A stretch of DNA of 64,000 nt from Arcuatula senhousia. Taxonomy: Eukaryota > Mollusca > Bivalvia > Mytilida > Mytilidae. Positions 31,400 through 45,900 of the stretch are shown in pieces. The stretch's first letter is position 1. Every line of letters begins with the position of its first letter. Position numbers and translations under genes: made by a program. The stretch spans positions 3,154,842-3,218,841 of the forward strand of contig OZ020306.1 in assembly GCA_963971305.1 (NCBI GenBank), read 5' to 3'. The notes under the pieces were generated by a model that made no database searches, was not told where the DNA came from, and saw nothing but the letters and a program-made list of their open reading frames with translations.

Positions 31400-32489
31400 T
31401 GATTTAGATTTTTTATGGTCCGGAAAGGGTTATTATTTTTACAGGGCCGGAGTGAATGTTAAAATAATTTATAAGAAAAGAAATAATGCTTAAAAAATAA
31501 TAAATTGCGCTTTTTACGAGAAAATAATATTCTTAAAATAATGAATCCACATAAGCTGCTCGTTTCGTCTTGGTTATATGCACGTACGAAACTAACGTGT
31601 CTCGAAGCTTAATCGCCCCATACCATCTCGCCCCCAAATGCATTATATAAACAAAACGTAGTCCCTTTTAGCTATGCTCGCATTTAGGCAATGCTTTCTC
31701 CATATTATATGTACGATTTAAGGAATAAAACCTTGCTTTTAGCTCATATAAGTCAATCTAATTTTAAGTATTATTTTTAACATTCCTTTATCAAACAATG
31801 ACTACTCTTGAATCGCGTACACTTATTCCACATCTCTTTATCGTCTATCTTGACAAATCCATGACATTCTTGTACAAACTATGACAAACAAAACTTTGAT
31901 TATCTTGCGATAATGTTTTGTAGTCCTTTATTATGTCAAATGATTTTTATGCATAGTGAATGATATTTTTTTTAGAAAAGCCTGACATTTGATTTCGTTT
32001 GAGATATTTATTCTATAAATTGAACAAAACTACATTTTCTGAATGAGGATACATTTCATCATATCATAAATTATCCAATTTATTCTCTTGTCGCTAGCTA
32101 GTTCTAGGATTTCGGGATAAACTTTCTTTAGGAACTCGGAGGGAATAAGAAGATGGAAGAGGCAAGGTCTTTTAATATCACATTCAGATATATTGAAGAT
32201 GTCCTCTCTGTCTACAACACTTTGTTTGGTAGATGAGTACCTTCCATTTACCCCCTATATAACTATAAGTTTTTCTTACCATGAAAGTAAAAAACCCACC
32301 TCACCTGCATACAGTGTTTATATTTCACAACACATTCAAAATGCCTTCTACGAGTCTTTCAGATTTTTTCCCGACACCGCTGTCTCTGTGACCCGACAAT
32401 TAAGTTAAGGTTAAAAGAAAATTCATCTCATACGATCCCAAAAATTATTCCTTTTTTATCAGCCACTGGTGGAAAATTTTAAATTATGT
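31400..32489. other. Intergenic sequence, no feature recognised
   Basis: AT-rich. An open frame near 32193-32408 contains a possible decayed retroelement segment but nothing firm. Confidence 0.4.
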
Positions 32490-32665
32490 AAGACGAAATG
32501 ACCTGTAATTGTGTTAACTTGTGTTCGGGTGATTGGTCACCTCAATATCCCTATTATACATGTCTTCAAAACCGTGTTGTGTTTTGTGTTACTACCAGAC
32601 ATTACCATCGATTTGGAAGAGGGAGGTTTACCTCACCATTTCTTTTGAAATGCCTGACCCAAGTT
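32490..32665 (-). repeat. Dispersed repeat (CCAAACCTCCCTCTTCC family), inverted
   Basis: The reverse complement contains GCATTTCAAAAGAAATGGTG, AAACCTCCCTCTTCC and CACAACACGG, as in the copies at 30825 and 62655. Confidence 0.65.
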
Positions 32666-33145
32666 AGAAAGAAGCAGAGGTACCAATGGGGAATTCGAAT
32701 GTCAAAAGTCCGAAACGGCAGAGACAAAATCAGAATACACCAACAAGAACGGGTCAAAAACAGACAACATGTAAAACATGGAAACACAAAATAACTGAAT
32801 ATCAATCAACAACGCGAACTCCAGTCGAAACAAGAGTGAACTCAGGTGCTCCGGAAGAGTAAGCAGTTCCTGCTTGCTATAGCACACCCGTCGCGTTGCC
32901 AATAGTCAATTCAGCGTGTCAAATCCGGTAAAGGAAGACAAAACAAAACCCTATGACAAACCAACATCTGCACTCATCTGAGAGATCGAAATCCCATATT
33001 TGTATATAAGTGCATGATGTCTTCCGTAAAATTTCTTGAGTGAAGACATCAACCGAGGAGCAACATAACCCTGTGTGAGCAATTTTTGCGTCAGACGTGT
33101 CGCTTAGCTAAGGAAATCGATGTAAGTCCCGCACCATTGCGATCT
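32666..33145 (-). mobile_element. RT retroelement 3' end, - strand
   Basis: Reverse complement of the element's RT C-terminus and tail: GAAATTTTACGGAAGACATCATGC, then AGATGAGTGCAGATGTTGG, then CTTACTCTTCCGGAGCACCTGAG, then the ACTTTTGACATTCGAAT tail. It matches 38680-39050 in the opposite orientation. Confidence 0.75.
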
Positions 33146-33709
33146 TCAATTTCTCCAGTATATCTGCATTGTTTTATCTTTTATCGAACATTTGAGATTT
33201 ATCCTCTAAGTTTGGTACTTTCTTTATCATGCACTTTTATATACATGTACTATATTACAGAATATAAACAACTTACCCTATATAAAATAGCTTGAAAACA
33301 CCTTGTTTTAATTACATACATCCTTCCGCACATTGACTTTGTTCAAGCTATGACACCCTCGACAAAACCATGACAAGATCTCTTGACAAAACGTTTTATG
33401 ATATGGAAGATGAATTACCTTTGATATAAGATTGCAAGAATGTTTGTTGAAGGTGAAAAATTTTTAAATTACATGCGCTGTTCCAATAATTTAAAATTGA
33501 ACCAAAATAAAAATGGTCAGATTTTTTTACATGTCAACAAGGAGTAACTGAGCGACAGACCTGAATTCGATCATGAATACCATGTTAATGCTGCATATAC
33601 CAATTATCAAGAGACTATGATAATAGACGAGAATGAGATGTGGAATAAGTGTACGCAACACAACCTACATAAATAGACAGCAATTAAAAAAATCCGCTAT
33701 GGAAAAGTG

Positions 33710-33910
33710 TTACGAAAATGTTTTCCCACTGGCTTCTAACCCAACATGCTGCTGTTTTTGTGTGCAATAAATACATACTATCAGTGGTGGGTTTTCATCA
33801 CACCATTTCTGGAAACAATCGGTTGCAATCTTCAAACTGACTTCATCGGTCTTCTTACAATAAAGACGAATAGTTTGCTCAGTAAATACCTTAGGTATCA
33901 TAAGAGTGAC
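33710..33910 (-). CDS. SAMHD1: SAMHD1-like last exon with stop
   Basis: On the - strand the acceptor is TTTATTCCAG. The exon reads VTLMIPKVFTEQTIRLYCKK, TDEVSLKIATDCFQKWCDEN, then a short tail ending SGKTFS and TAA (33710-33712). KVFTEQTIRLYCKK...FQKWC is the SAMHD1 C-terminal helix pair. The tail after QKWC is shorter than in vertebrates. Confidence 0.9.
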   Translation of the reverse strand, partial: VTLMIPKVFTEQTIRLYCKKTDEVSLKIATDCFQKWCDENPPLIVCIYCTQKQQHVGLEASGKTFS

Positions 33911-36900
33911 CTGGAATAAACAAAAAATAAAGCATAGACAGTAAAAACTTAAACACCTTAAAAAGGCACATTTAGTTGATGGTTTTATGAAGATTGGTTT
34001 ATGATTGATTGAATAATTGATTGATTGATTGATTCATTCATTCATTCATTTTTTTTGTCCTGTCTGCAATATTTCAGCCATCACAAAGACACCAGTTGAT
34101 ACATCTAAATAACAGTTTGATAAAAAATTTAAAAGACCGAAATGTAAAATGTGAATGTTTATTTAAAAATCAATAAATCCAAATTAAACAATAAAACAGA
34201 ACGCAATAATATAATCCCTATAGAAGGTCATCTGACAACTTTGACACAAATTATCTTTTGTAGAACTCAATTCAATGAATAATTGTGTTATCAAAAAGTG
34301 TTCAATTTTTATTATAATGTAGAAAAGCTGTCAAAATAGTTGCTTAACGCTTTTAAAGGGGAATATAACCATAAACTAAAACAATTGTCCTACAACTTTG
34401 ACCCTTATGCACACTTTATAAAATTATTCATTTGCATAAAGACCATAGTAGACCAGGCAATACATATAATAATACATAACATTAACAAATACACATAAAG
34501 GTTTAAGATCTTGACATTCTGATAAATATGCAATTTTATAATTCAAATTTCATGACTTTGGCTTTCCAATAGTCAACTTTCCCTTCTGTGTGGCAACATT
34601 CCGTCCGCTCCAGCATATAGAGTTTACGTATCACAATTGATTCGTTATTCCAGAGCATGTGGGGAGTACAACGACTCTCTTAATAGAGCTACACGGCTGA
34701 CAAGCAAATTTTTAACACAGAGGTACGTTGCTCCCAGGTTTTTGTCATCACTTAAGAAATTTTACGGAAGACATCATGTTCTTGTATACAAATACGCGAT
34801 TTCTATCTCTCAGATGAGCACAGATGTTGGTTTGATATAGAGTTTGGTAATGTCATCCTTTCCGGATTTGACCAACACTAAATCGATCTTTGGCAATGTA
34901 ACTGGTGTGCTATAGCAAGCAGGAACTGCTTACTCTTCCGGAGCACCTGAGTTCACTCTCGTTTCGACTTGTGTTCACGTTGCTGAATGCGGTTTTGTTG
35001 TTATGTGTGTGTGTATTTTATGTTGTTGTGTGGTTTGTTTCGTTTTGATAATTTTTTTGTCTATTTTGTCTTTGTCTTTTCGGTTTTACGTGTTGAATAT
35101 CCTTTTGGTTCATCTTTGCTTCTTTCTGATAAACGTCTAATGAATGGTCTATATCTTGTGTTATCTTTGAGATGTACCGTTTATTGGACTTCCAAAGTTA
35201 CATTTCAAATACGTTGTAAGACTAAGAAATATGACAGAAAGGGACTTTTTAATGTACGTTTGCCCAGTGGTGTTGACAGTGTACATTTCAGTGTAGGGTG
35301 TGGTCAAAGGGATGTTTTTGACGTCGGTGAACAACGCATACATTCCATTTAGTCTATTATCAAAGCGCTATCTTTTTGGTTTGATTGGGGTGGACCCCGT
35401 GCGGGTCCCTGGTGACGAATAGGCCAGCAAAGGGTCTTGGAATTCTAACATCGGGTTAATGCTCAGCTCACAGAGCGACCAAGTGTGTACCTTATTTGGC
35501 TAAATAGAGTGGCTCTCGTCTGCGAGTTTTGTCAGGTCTATAATACGGAAACCCTGCATGACCGCTGACCATAGTGGGCCAACATGTGTGGAGAAACCTT
35601 TTTTTAGACCACCAAGTGGTGCACCACATAAGGTAAATTGTCTGCCCCTGCCTGTTAGCTACTAATTATTAGCAGGTCATTTTTTCGCTTTCGACACATT
35701 TTACATACAGTTGGCCACATATGATTAGTATGAGCATCTGACAGCTTATCAAGTTTATGTTACACATTTGATTCGTAAAACAATGACTTGGGAACATCGA
35801 TTTTCTTTGCAGAGTGTCAAGTCTGACCAAAAATTGCTAACACAGAGTTTTGTATCTTCACTAGCCAAGATGATGGTTATGTTGCTTCTCTATTGCTGTC
35901 TTCACATAAGAAATGTTATTGAAGAAAGCATTCACTCATTAACAAATATGGGATTTCTATCTCGTACATGAGTGCAGATTTTGGTTTGTCAGAGTGTTTT
36001 ATTATGCCTTTCTATATCGGATTTGACACGCTAGATTAACAATTGGCAACGCGACGCATGCGCTATAGCAATCACAATCTGCTTAGTCTTCCAGAGCACC
36101 TGAGTTCACTTTGTTGTTCAGTTGTTTTGTATTTTTATGTTTAGTGCTCTTTCGTACTATTCTCGTTCACTTTTACTGGTTTTATTGTTGACCTTTCGGG
36201 CTTTTGACACTCGAATGTCTCATTGGTGCTTCGTTGCTTCTTCCTTGATGATTAATTGGTTTGCTTTTCGATTTTGTTTTAAGTAGGAGTACTTTCATTC
36301 GATGGTTTTGATTTCCTTAAGGGATCGAATTAAGTATAAGTCTACGTAAGAATCAAGCAAATGGCATATATGTGATGGCACATAAAGAAAAAACCCGCAA
36401 ACTTCTCATCGTGGAATTTGATTACCATTAACCATTTTATACCCGTTTTGGTACAATGCATTTGTTTTTTGAAACCACTGGGTCGATAACCATTGCTTGT
36501 GGACCAGAGGACCCAGAGGGCAATCAGAAGCCTTGTCGTCAGACTTGTCTATTAAGAATTTACCGATACATTTTTATTATTTTAAATATTGTTAAATTCA
36601 AATTGTTTTTCATCAGGTTTCTTGCCTTATACTGCACATGGTCGATATCCTCGGTGTTAAATTTGGCTTTACTATTCGAACTTTTTGGTTTTGAGTACTT
36701 TTCGTTCATTACTTTTTATTTTCCAATGTTTTGATTCAAATGCTGCTAATGAGAGGTTACTCCTTTAAAAATTAGTATATATTCTGAAGTAAAGTCTTGT
36801 TGTAACTTGTTTTTGTACCAAAATGAATACATCTACACAAAAAGTTAAAATCGAAACTGCCACCACTGCCTGACCCTAGAATACTGCTTGACTGTTTTGT

Positions 36901-39900
36901 TAATACCAGCTTTGATATTTTGTATTTGAAGTCCGATTTATTGATTTGGATCACCATTCTTAATAAAAAGCTAAAGAAAAGTTATCTCAAATATAGGTCA
37001 AACTTTTTCAAACATATGTAGACATTTTTTACTCCTAGCGTGTCTGGTGAAGGTTAATCCAGAAAAGCGCTTCACACGCAGTGAAATTTTGCTTTTGTAC
37101 ATTTATTAAAATTATCTTAATATGTGGATTGTGTCTTTCTGGCACATATTCCATATTATTTCGTTTTTAATATTATGATATATATGTTACATGGCATCTT
37201 GGAATCCTGGGCGTTCGGAATCGCGCTAAAATCATAGGGTTATTATGAATAAAAAAAACTATCAGAGCGATCTGTAACGCCCAATATGTAAATAAATCTC
37301 AAAACAAAAATATCAATGGAAATTAGCAATGGACATTCATATTAAATTATTTTTATTTTTTGCTAAATAAGTATTTTTGTATGTTTTAGAGGGATCATTT
37401 TCTGGACTGCTTTAATATTTACAAAATATGTTTGGCAAGAAAGGCACATTTGAAATGTACTTGTAAACTATCAATTTACTGGTTAATAAATATTTCTTGC
37501 TAATTTGACATATTTGATACATTTGAAGCCCTGTAACATATATATCTAATATCATATTCCTACAAGCCTTTTTATATATATTTTTCACTTACATCCTGTT
37601 TATCCAGGCTAATAGCTTTGGTCAAGTCATTCTTTTTGTAAAATCTGACATTCTCTACAGGGTTTTTATCCTTCATTCCATAGTCAAGGGAAGCCAACTG
37701 CAACATCAATCAAATATTGAGATATAAATAATGTACTCGTGACCATAGCAACATTTGAATTTTTATATGCCCATATTGATTAACAGCATACAAAAAAGGA
37801 CTAATTAGGGCTTTAAAAACTATGGAGATGCAACTTTGTCGAAAAGATGCATCTCGTGCCTCTCGACGGTTTAGTAAGAGTTTTCTGGTTTTTCTATATA
37901 GGCCCTTGTTTTTTGTTTTGTTTTTTTTTCTAACCAAAACGATCACTTTAGCTTTTTATGCGGAAGCCAGGTTTGGTGGCTGGAAAAATCATAACTCTCA
38001 CAAGCGAGAAACACGTTGTCCATTGGAAAAAAAAAACATACTTTGACTAATGACTAAGGATATTACGTCACAGCGTTGACAGAATTTGATGTTTTCTATA
38101 CTTTTCATGGCCATTTTACAAAGTATCTGCCATATAACAATCTTTAGATATTTCCTTAGCCCTTTTGTTTGTCAGCTGATGAATCAATCGGCTCAGTTAT
38201 TCAAATGGATTCTGCGTTCCAAAAATCAATAAGATCTGGCTTAAAATAGCAGTTCCCTATCCAATACGCATGAAAGTAAACACTAGTTGAACACTACATT
38301 GATGATGTCCTTTCACTAAACAATTCTCGATTTGATGACTTTCTCCATCTCATATATCCTCAGGAGCTTGAGATAAAGGACACAACGGATTCTAGGAAGT
38401 CTGCTTCATATTTAGATCTACATGTACATCTAGAAATTGACTCACAAGGAAGACTTTCAACAAGGCTCTATGACAAACGTGATGACTTCAACGTTCCAAT
38501 CGTCAACTTTCCCTTCTTGTGTAGTAAAATTCCGTCCGCTCCAGCTTATGGAGTTTACGTATCTCAATTGATTCGTTACTCCAGAGCGTTCGGGACTAAC
38601 ATCGATTTCCTTAGCAGAGCGACACGTCTGACGCAAAAATTGCTCACAGAGGGTTATGTTGCTTCTCGGTTGCTGTCTTCACTCAAGAAATTTTACAGAA
38701 GACATCATGCACTTATAGACAAATATGGGATTTCGATCTCTCAGTGCAAATGTTGGTTTGTCATAAGGTTTTGTTTTGTCTTCCTTTAATGGATTTGACA
38801 CGCTGAATGGACTATTGGCAACGCGACGGGTGTGCTATAGCAAGCAGGAACTGCTTACTCTTCCGGAGCACCTGAGTTGACTCTTGTTTCGACTGGAGTT
38901 CGCGTTGTTGATTGATATTCAGTTATTTTGTGTTTCCATGTTTTACATGTTGTCTGTTATTGACCCGTTCTTGTTGGTGTTTACTGGTTTTGTCTATGCC
39001 CTTTCGGACTTTTGATATTCGGATACCCCATTGGTACCTCTGCTTCTTTTAAAGAGATATAAATTACAACAAAGTTCCAGACAAAAAAGAATAAGAATGT
39101 TAATTTAGATAGGCGAATAGATACATGAACAAGAAGTGACGGACAGATGAAGTAAACACCATATCCTCTCTTTTGATAGTTGGACATAAAAAACTGCTGT
39201 AGTATTTACTTAAGAGTCCTTTTTTTAAATAGTAAACCGATGAACTACTAAAACATGTCACATTTTTATATTTTGTAGCAAGAACTTATAATTAATATAT
39301 CATATTCTTATCAGTTCTTTACAAGACACTGCAGAGGCTTTGTTTGAAATTCAAAAATGGCATAACATTTCCCGTGATATATTCAGAGCAATTAGAAATA
39401 CAACAAAGTTCCAGACAACAAATTGTGCTTTGTCTGACGCGCGTTTTTCGATCCAAGACTCATCAGAGGCGTTACAAACCATTGAAAATGCCATACACAA
39501 TACGAATATGATATATTAAGAGCAGATACACAAGATAAGAAATCTTATTAAAAATGCAATACATAAATCCAAATTCCATCTGTTTTTGCTGTAACGTCAT
39601 TCAAATGTTGAGGAATTTTATCCAGTTATGCCCGAAAACTACCATTCTTAGCAAAATGATAGCTATCATTTCAAAAATGAAAACGATTACAAGATTCTAT
39701 GCAAATATTTGAGACTATATATTCCGAGGCGCACTAACAAGAAAAGATTTAATCTTACATAAGTTCCGGGGTTTAGAGCTTCAGTGTTCAATGAAGTTCG
39801 TGCATTTAATATAATGCCTATCTCGTTTATTCATTTTAAAGAATGCCTAATAAATCAGTCATTTGAATGTCCTCAATTCAGCAAATGCCTGTAACATTTA

Positions 39901-42900
39901 CATACATTAACAACTAAGTCCTCTTCATTTAGTGATGCCCTGCATTCAGGTGGGATCTTGGAAATAATACCTTCCTTTATCTTAGCAAGGTCTTCCTAGT
40001 TAAATAAAAATTAAAAAAACACAAATTCGGTGGATATTAAATCATTACAAAAAAGCAAACATAACAAAAAAACTCATTATATCCAAATCTTAATCAGCAA
40101 CAAGAACTCTAATCGGAACGAGAGTGATTGATAGGCAAATCCTTCCTGCTGCCGTAGCATGCCAATCACATTGACATTGATCATTGCGTGGGTCATAAAC
40201 AAAAAAGACAAAACCAACATCTACACTCATCTGGGAAATCCGTTTACAAGCAAATGATGTCTTCAGTTAAATTTCTTAAGTGAAGACAACAACCTGGGAG
40301 TAACCCAACTCTGTGTTATGCCTTGTCTTTGAGATCGATCCTCCATGTTCAGTAGTTTTATTTATTACCTTTGTTAAGCAGGCGTGATATTTTATAAAGG
40401 AAATCAAAATATTCCCCACAAGCTCTGGAATAATTAATCAGTTGTGATACGAAAACTGCATAAGCTGGAGCGAAATAAATTTTGTTAAAAATATAGGGAA
40501 GGTTGACGATTGGAAAGTTAAAGTTTTGTCATGAAGGTTTTTACTAAACCTTTTCGTTGACTTCGAGATATAATTCAAAAAATGAAGTGGACCTCCTAGA
40601 ATCTGTATTTTCACAGAAAGCGGTTCCATTTATTAATAAATAAAATTTTCATAATTACAAATACCAAAACGCTGGTATGAACGGTTAATTTGGATATGCT
40701 ATATATCGATATTTCAAGGAGTAACCTCTCATCAGTAGCATTTAAATCAAAACATTGGAATGTCAAATTCCAAAACTGTTGAAAACGAAAAGTACTCAAA
40801 ACCAATACGTTCGAACACGGAAGCCAAATCCAGCACCGTGGATATCGACCATGTGCATTACAAGGAAAGAAACCTGGTGTTTTAAGCAATTTGAATTAAA
40901 AAACGGAAATTTCATCGACAAAAATATTAGAACTTTTATGGTAAATCGTGTCAGATAAGTCTGACTACCAGGCTTGTGATTACCCTCGGGGAACTCTGGT
41001 CCACCAGCAGCGGTTATCGCCCAGTGGTTTCAAAATTACAAATACCAAAACGCGGGTATAAACGGTTAATTTGGATATGCTATATATCGATATTTCAAGG
41101 AGAAACCTCTCATCAGTAGCATTTAAATCAAAACATTGGAAGGTCAAATTCCAAAACTGTTGAAAACGAAAAGTACTCAAAACCAAAACGTTCGAACAAG
41201 GAAGCCAAATCCAGCACCGAGGATATCGACCATGTGCATTACAACGAAAGAGAACTGGTGTTTTAACAGTCCAGGCACTTACTATTTGTTGTAATATTAC
41301 TGCACCATGTAATATTACAATAATCAATTATATTATTTTAACTAGTAATATAAGGCTTAAATTACAACATTTTGTAATTTTCTATATTATAGAATTCTGT
41401 AATTTACCGTCTGTATATTACAGTTTTCAATAATGTAAGGTAATTGTTTGTAAAAACAATCTTCGACCTCTTTTTATATTGGTATTTTAGGCTATTATTG
41501 TGGCCTTAAGTGTGTGGAACGTCATAGAAAGAAAGAGAAAATTTTCATATAAAGTGAACATTAAATAATTATCAATATTCTGTTAAAAATGTACAATTAT
41601 CGTATTAAATTCCAAATTTCTTTATTCTTCTCTATCTTTGAGCTGTTAGACTAAGCTTCGGCGAATAATAAATCATTTATCTCTCTAATAAAGTATAACA
41701 TGCCTCTAAAATTATCACTATGTGGTGATGAAAATTATTTAAACATCATGTAGTGTGCTCTAACGGGGGAGATAACCGATGTTGTCCTAAATAGAAAAAC
41801 TGATTACCTCCCTTCATATATAATGGTATAATTTCCACGATATATAAATACTTTAAAAAAATAAAAATGATAATACTTTCGGTGTTTTAAAGAATTTGAC
41901 ATATAAAATACCAAGGTCCCTTTAATTCTTTATTTTATCCACGTCAAACAAAAAAATCATCTTTCAATATTTTACTATGTATAATATAATGTATTAATCG
42001 ATTTCTTATTTAATTCATTCTGATAATAGATTATAAATTATACATCTTTATTAACGCAACACAAGACAAGTCACGGCGAAACAATGACAAATTGCAAAAC
42101 TCTTAAAAAAATTATGCATAGATTAAAAATTCCCCGTTTGTTAAATGCAAATCCAAACAATTTCAAAACAATATTGCCGAGCTGTTCTGCAACCGATTTT
42201 CATGATATAAAATCCAGTAAAAAGAAAACGAAATAAAGATTGTTTGATTTATTTAGACCAAAATCCTTACTTCAATGTTTTAAAGAAATTTTGAGTAGAA
42301 CACGACCAATGTTTTTCACGGAACATTTTGCATTGATTTAAACGGGTAATTGATCCGTAAAATGTACACTCGAGTTCTACTTGCCATATCTTAATTTTTG
42401 GTTTTACTGTTATATGCTCTTCATAATCGTATAGTGATTGGCTTTTTAAATATTTTTGGTAGAGCGCCTCTGATGAGTCTTGAATAGACGAACCGCGCGT
42501 CAGGCGTAGCAAAATTTATTGTCTGGAACTTTGTTGTCATTTGTACTTAAAAAGCAGCGAGGTAACGATTTTGCTCAAAATTAAACAAATCAGATTCATT
42601 TATTTCATTTTTTGGGGTTTTTTTTATTACATAAAATTCGGCCAATGGACGGCTTGGTTATATTGTTTTAAAATGGTGTGGGTTTGTATTAAACATATAG
42701 GAAATTTTCAACCTATGCGTAACTTTTTTGAAGTGTATATAAAGAAATCATTTCAATTTTATATCAAACTAAAACTGATTGGGGGTTTCAAATACTCTTA
42801 TATCAAAGTTTGAAATAAAGCGGACATGATGGTATGGAAACAATATAGTTTTGAAGACTTTTTTATATTTAGGTTTAATATTTACAATTGATAAGTTGGT

Positions 42901-45900
42901 TGTTCATAGATGCTTTCAGTTATACTGACAATGATTTTGCAGAAGAGTGGTCCCAAAATTGAAATGTTTAAACTAATTGAACAAAATTATACAAATTTAG
43001 ACTAAAGAAACCCTGCCATGTATAATACATCCAGGAATGTGTAGTTTTAATATATCATTGTGACATAAAAAATTGTACAAAAAGGACACAACATGTATCC
43101 TTGTTTTCGAATGTGTTTTATGATTGTGACATCCATCAAAATTGTATTAAATATTATATGTAAACTGTAAAGATACCTATATGTTCGAAAACGTTGACCT
43201 GGAATTTGTGTCGTATGCATTTTATAAAATAAAAAAAATATAATCCTCACCCCTTTTCAGTGTACGACTTAATGTAATGTTTTATTTTTCTTATCAAAGT
43301 TTTTATAATAAAAGAAAAGATAGAAAATGTAACATTGTGTAAGCATTTTCCAAAAAAAATATCCGTTTTTTTAAATTGCTATAATTTGCTTGTTAGATTG
43401 AATATGACGAATGCATGTAATGTTACAACAAGTTATAATATTATCTTAACTTGTAACATAGGTTCTAAATTACCACATTTTGTAATTTTCTAAATTATTG
43501 TAATTTGTAAATTAGAATCGTTCTTCACTATACAAAATAAAAAAGGTTAACGTTTTTATAGAAAGAAGATTGATGTGAAGACAATTTAACATGGTTCTTT
43601 GGCAATCATATTAATTACCGATAGCTTAGATGAGAATAAAAGACCGCTGACAAACTTTTTGGTATACCGGTATTTTATTCCACTATCTATAATTATTTGG
43701 ATTCTCGTCAAATTTTTTGGGGAAATTTTTCAAATATAATTATAACAATACTGCATTGAAAAAGAAACTCGCCATCATAATCAGTCACTACTTACAGCCA
43801 TGACTCTTTTCTTTTGTTTTTAATGCATGACCACATTAATTGCATATATCCATTTTATTGATCATGCTCGAAATCTTACTTGTACCTCCATTTAGGAGCA
43901 CGGGGAACCGTTTTCGATGACGGTTCTGAACTGACTTTCTTTTTCATTTATTTTTCTTTTCTTTTCTTTGTAAAACATTCGGTAAATATTAAAAGAAATT
44001 GATGAAAGAAAAAAACACTTTATGTGAAATTATCGAATACAATACAGGTATACTATATAAGGAATATTTGTATATCTATTTACTCGATCTATTGGCAATG
44101 CAAATATATTTTTAATTATCTTTATATTTCCCAAAACAATGTATGGTATAAAATTATGTGGTTATAAAAAAAATATATTGTTTTTACCCATGACTTCGCG
44201 AATTGTATTTTTAAAAATAATTAAATCGATAACGAACAAAATTACGAACGAATGAGATATATCGAAATTTTAAGGATCGTTGGCTATGCATTTTGAACAA
44301 TTGAAATATATAACAGGTTTTGTGGCGGATCCAGTGGGGTGTCACCCAGTGCACGTTACACCCCCCCCTGAGGTTCACAAGTATATAATGTCACTGGTGT
44401 ACTTTTCAATACTACTTTAACATCTAATATCTACAATCTTAAAGAGTTGGTATTTTGGTAGTTGAACTGGCGATCTTCTGTCTAATGACCTTAAAGGTGA
44501 CTTTGAATCTCTAAATGAACCGACTTTCTTGAGTTATTCTTTTAAAATTCGCAAACTTCTTCTTAGTACTACTAGTATTTATAGACGAATGATATTTTAG
44601 AGAAAAATCACTGCGTGGAACTTTTCGGCATTCGTATGTCCTAAGCCGGGAATCTTTTATCAAAGCTTAGTACATGTTTGCACTCGCAGTCTTAATGTTA
44701 CATGTATTTGGTCATCGTCAAAAATGGGATCCCTCTTCGACACATTTAGGATTGGTTTTGGATCGATTGCATTATTTTCTAATTTATTGGCAAATTGCAA
44801 AACAGCAAGCAGTTACTTCTTGTAACATTAAAGGCTGCCTGCTTGATATTTTCCATTGCAGAATTTTAAATGTTCGTTTGTTTATGTTGACTGTCTCTTT
44901 TTCCCTGTAATCCACATTTCAGCATCTTCTATTGAATAGCACTTCTTTGCTTCTTCTATCAAATATAATGCTCTTCAAATATTTGTTTCCAAGTTTAAAT
45001 ATAGACTGAGATAATCCAAGAATTAGTTTTGATTTAAGATGAAGTCTCAAATGGACCACTTCGAATGCTATATGATAGTTGCTCACTACAAACTGAAACC
45101 GATTGCAGGGCCATGAAGTACGTAAGTCAATTCAAACTTAAGATTATATGATCGAAATGTGGTCACTTATCAATGGTAAGATTCTAACACCGAGGTTCAT
45201 GGTTCGATCCTTGTCAGGGTGAAAATTTCATGAACCAATTTCTGACTTTCTCGTGACAACATTTACGAGGATGGTCTCAAGGACCTTTGCTAGTCCTTCG
45301 GAAGGGACGGAAAAAGGTTGTCCCGCGTATGGGAGAGCATTAACCCATGCACGTTAAAAAACCCTACAAAGGCCACACTCGCAATCTGCTAGCTTTAGAG
45401 GGATTCACATAAGCACTAAGCATGTTTCCCAAACCAGAATAAATAAATTTGTTTAAACTAATGGTAAGATTCATTCTAACATTAATTTGATACTCCAACC
45501 AGAGTTAAAATCTTACGATTTTTTAAGAATCCTCTAACGATTTAGTAATCTCCCGTTTTTTCAAGACTTTTTATCTGTTTTTTTTTATCAAGTGCGTGAT
45601 ATTGTGCATCGAGATAACCGTGCATGTAGTTATAATAATTTCGTTTCTTACTCTTGAACTTATAAAATACTTGTGTATCTTCGCGCTGTTTTTGTTCGTG
45701 TTTACCGGTTACATCGTTGCCCTTTCGGAGTTTTGACACTCGAATGGCCCACTGGTGCCTCTCTCCTCCTTTTTTTAGCTCACCTGGACCGAAGGTCAAG
45801 GTGATGTGAGCTATTGCCATCATTTGGCGTTCGTCGTCGTCTGTCGTTGTCTGTTAACAATTTTCAAAAATCTTCTCCTCTGAAACTACTGAACAGAATT

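Larger units (their letters stand above)
33911..37592 (-). other. SAMHD1-like intron with retroelement fragments
   Basis: Holds a GATT/CATT microsatellite (about 34005-34052), RT fragments (34550-35060, 35715-36290) and a dispersed repeat (36456-36770). Around 35380-35660 there is a mixed GC-richer stretch without a recognised element. Confidence 0.6.
37698..39905 (-). other. SAMHD1-like intron with best RT element copy
   Basis: Contains the RT element at 38286-39055 and short dispersed fragments with ACAAAGTTCCAGACAA (39060-39090, 39395-39480). Confidence 0.6.

Noticed and set aside
34987..35352. 121-codon frame
   Set aside because: Starts in the RT element tail and has no recognisable protein similarity.
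45195..45225. tRNA gene
   Set aside because: Only a B-box-like GGTTCGATCC is present; no cloverleaf is visible and the flanks match SINE-like copies.
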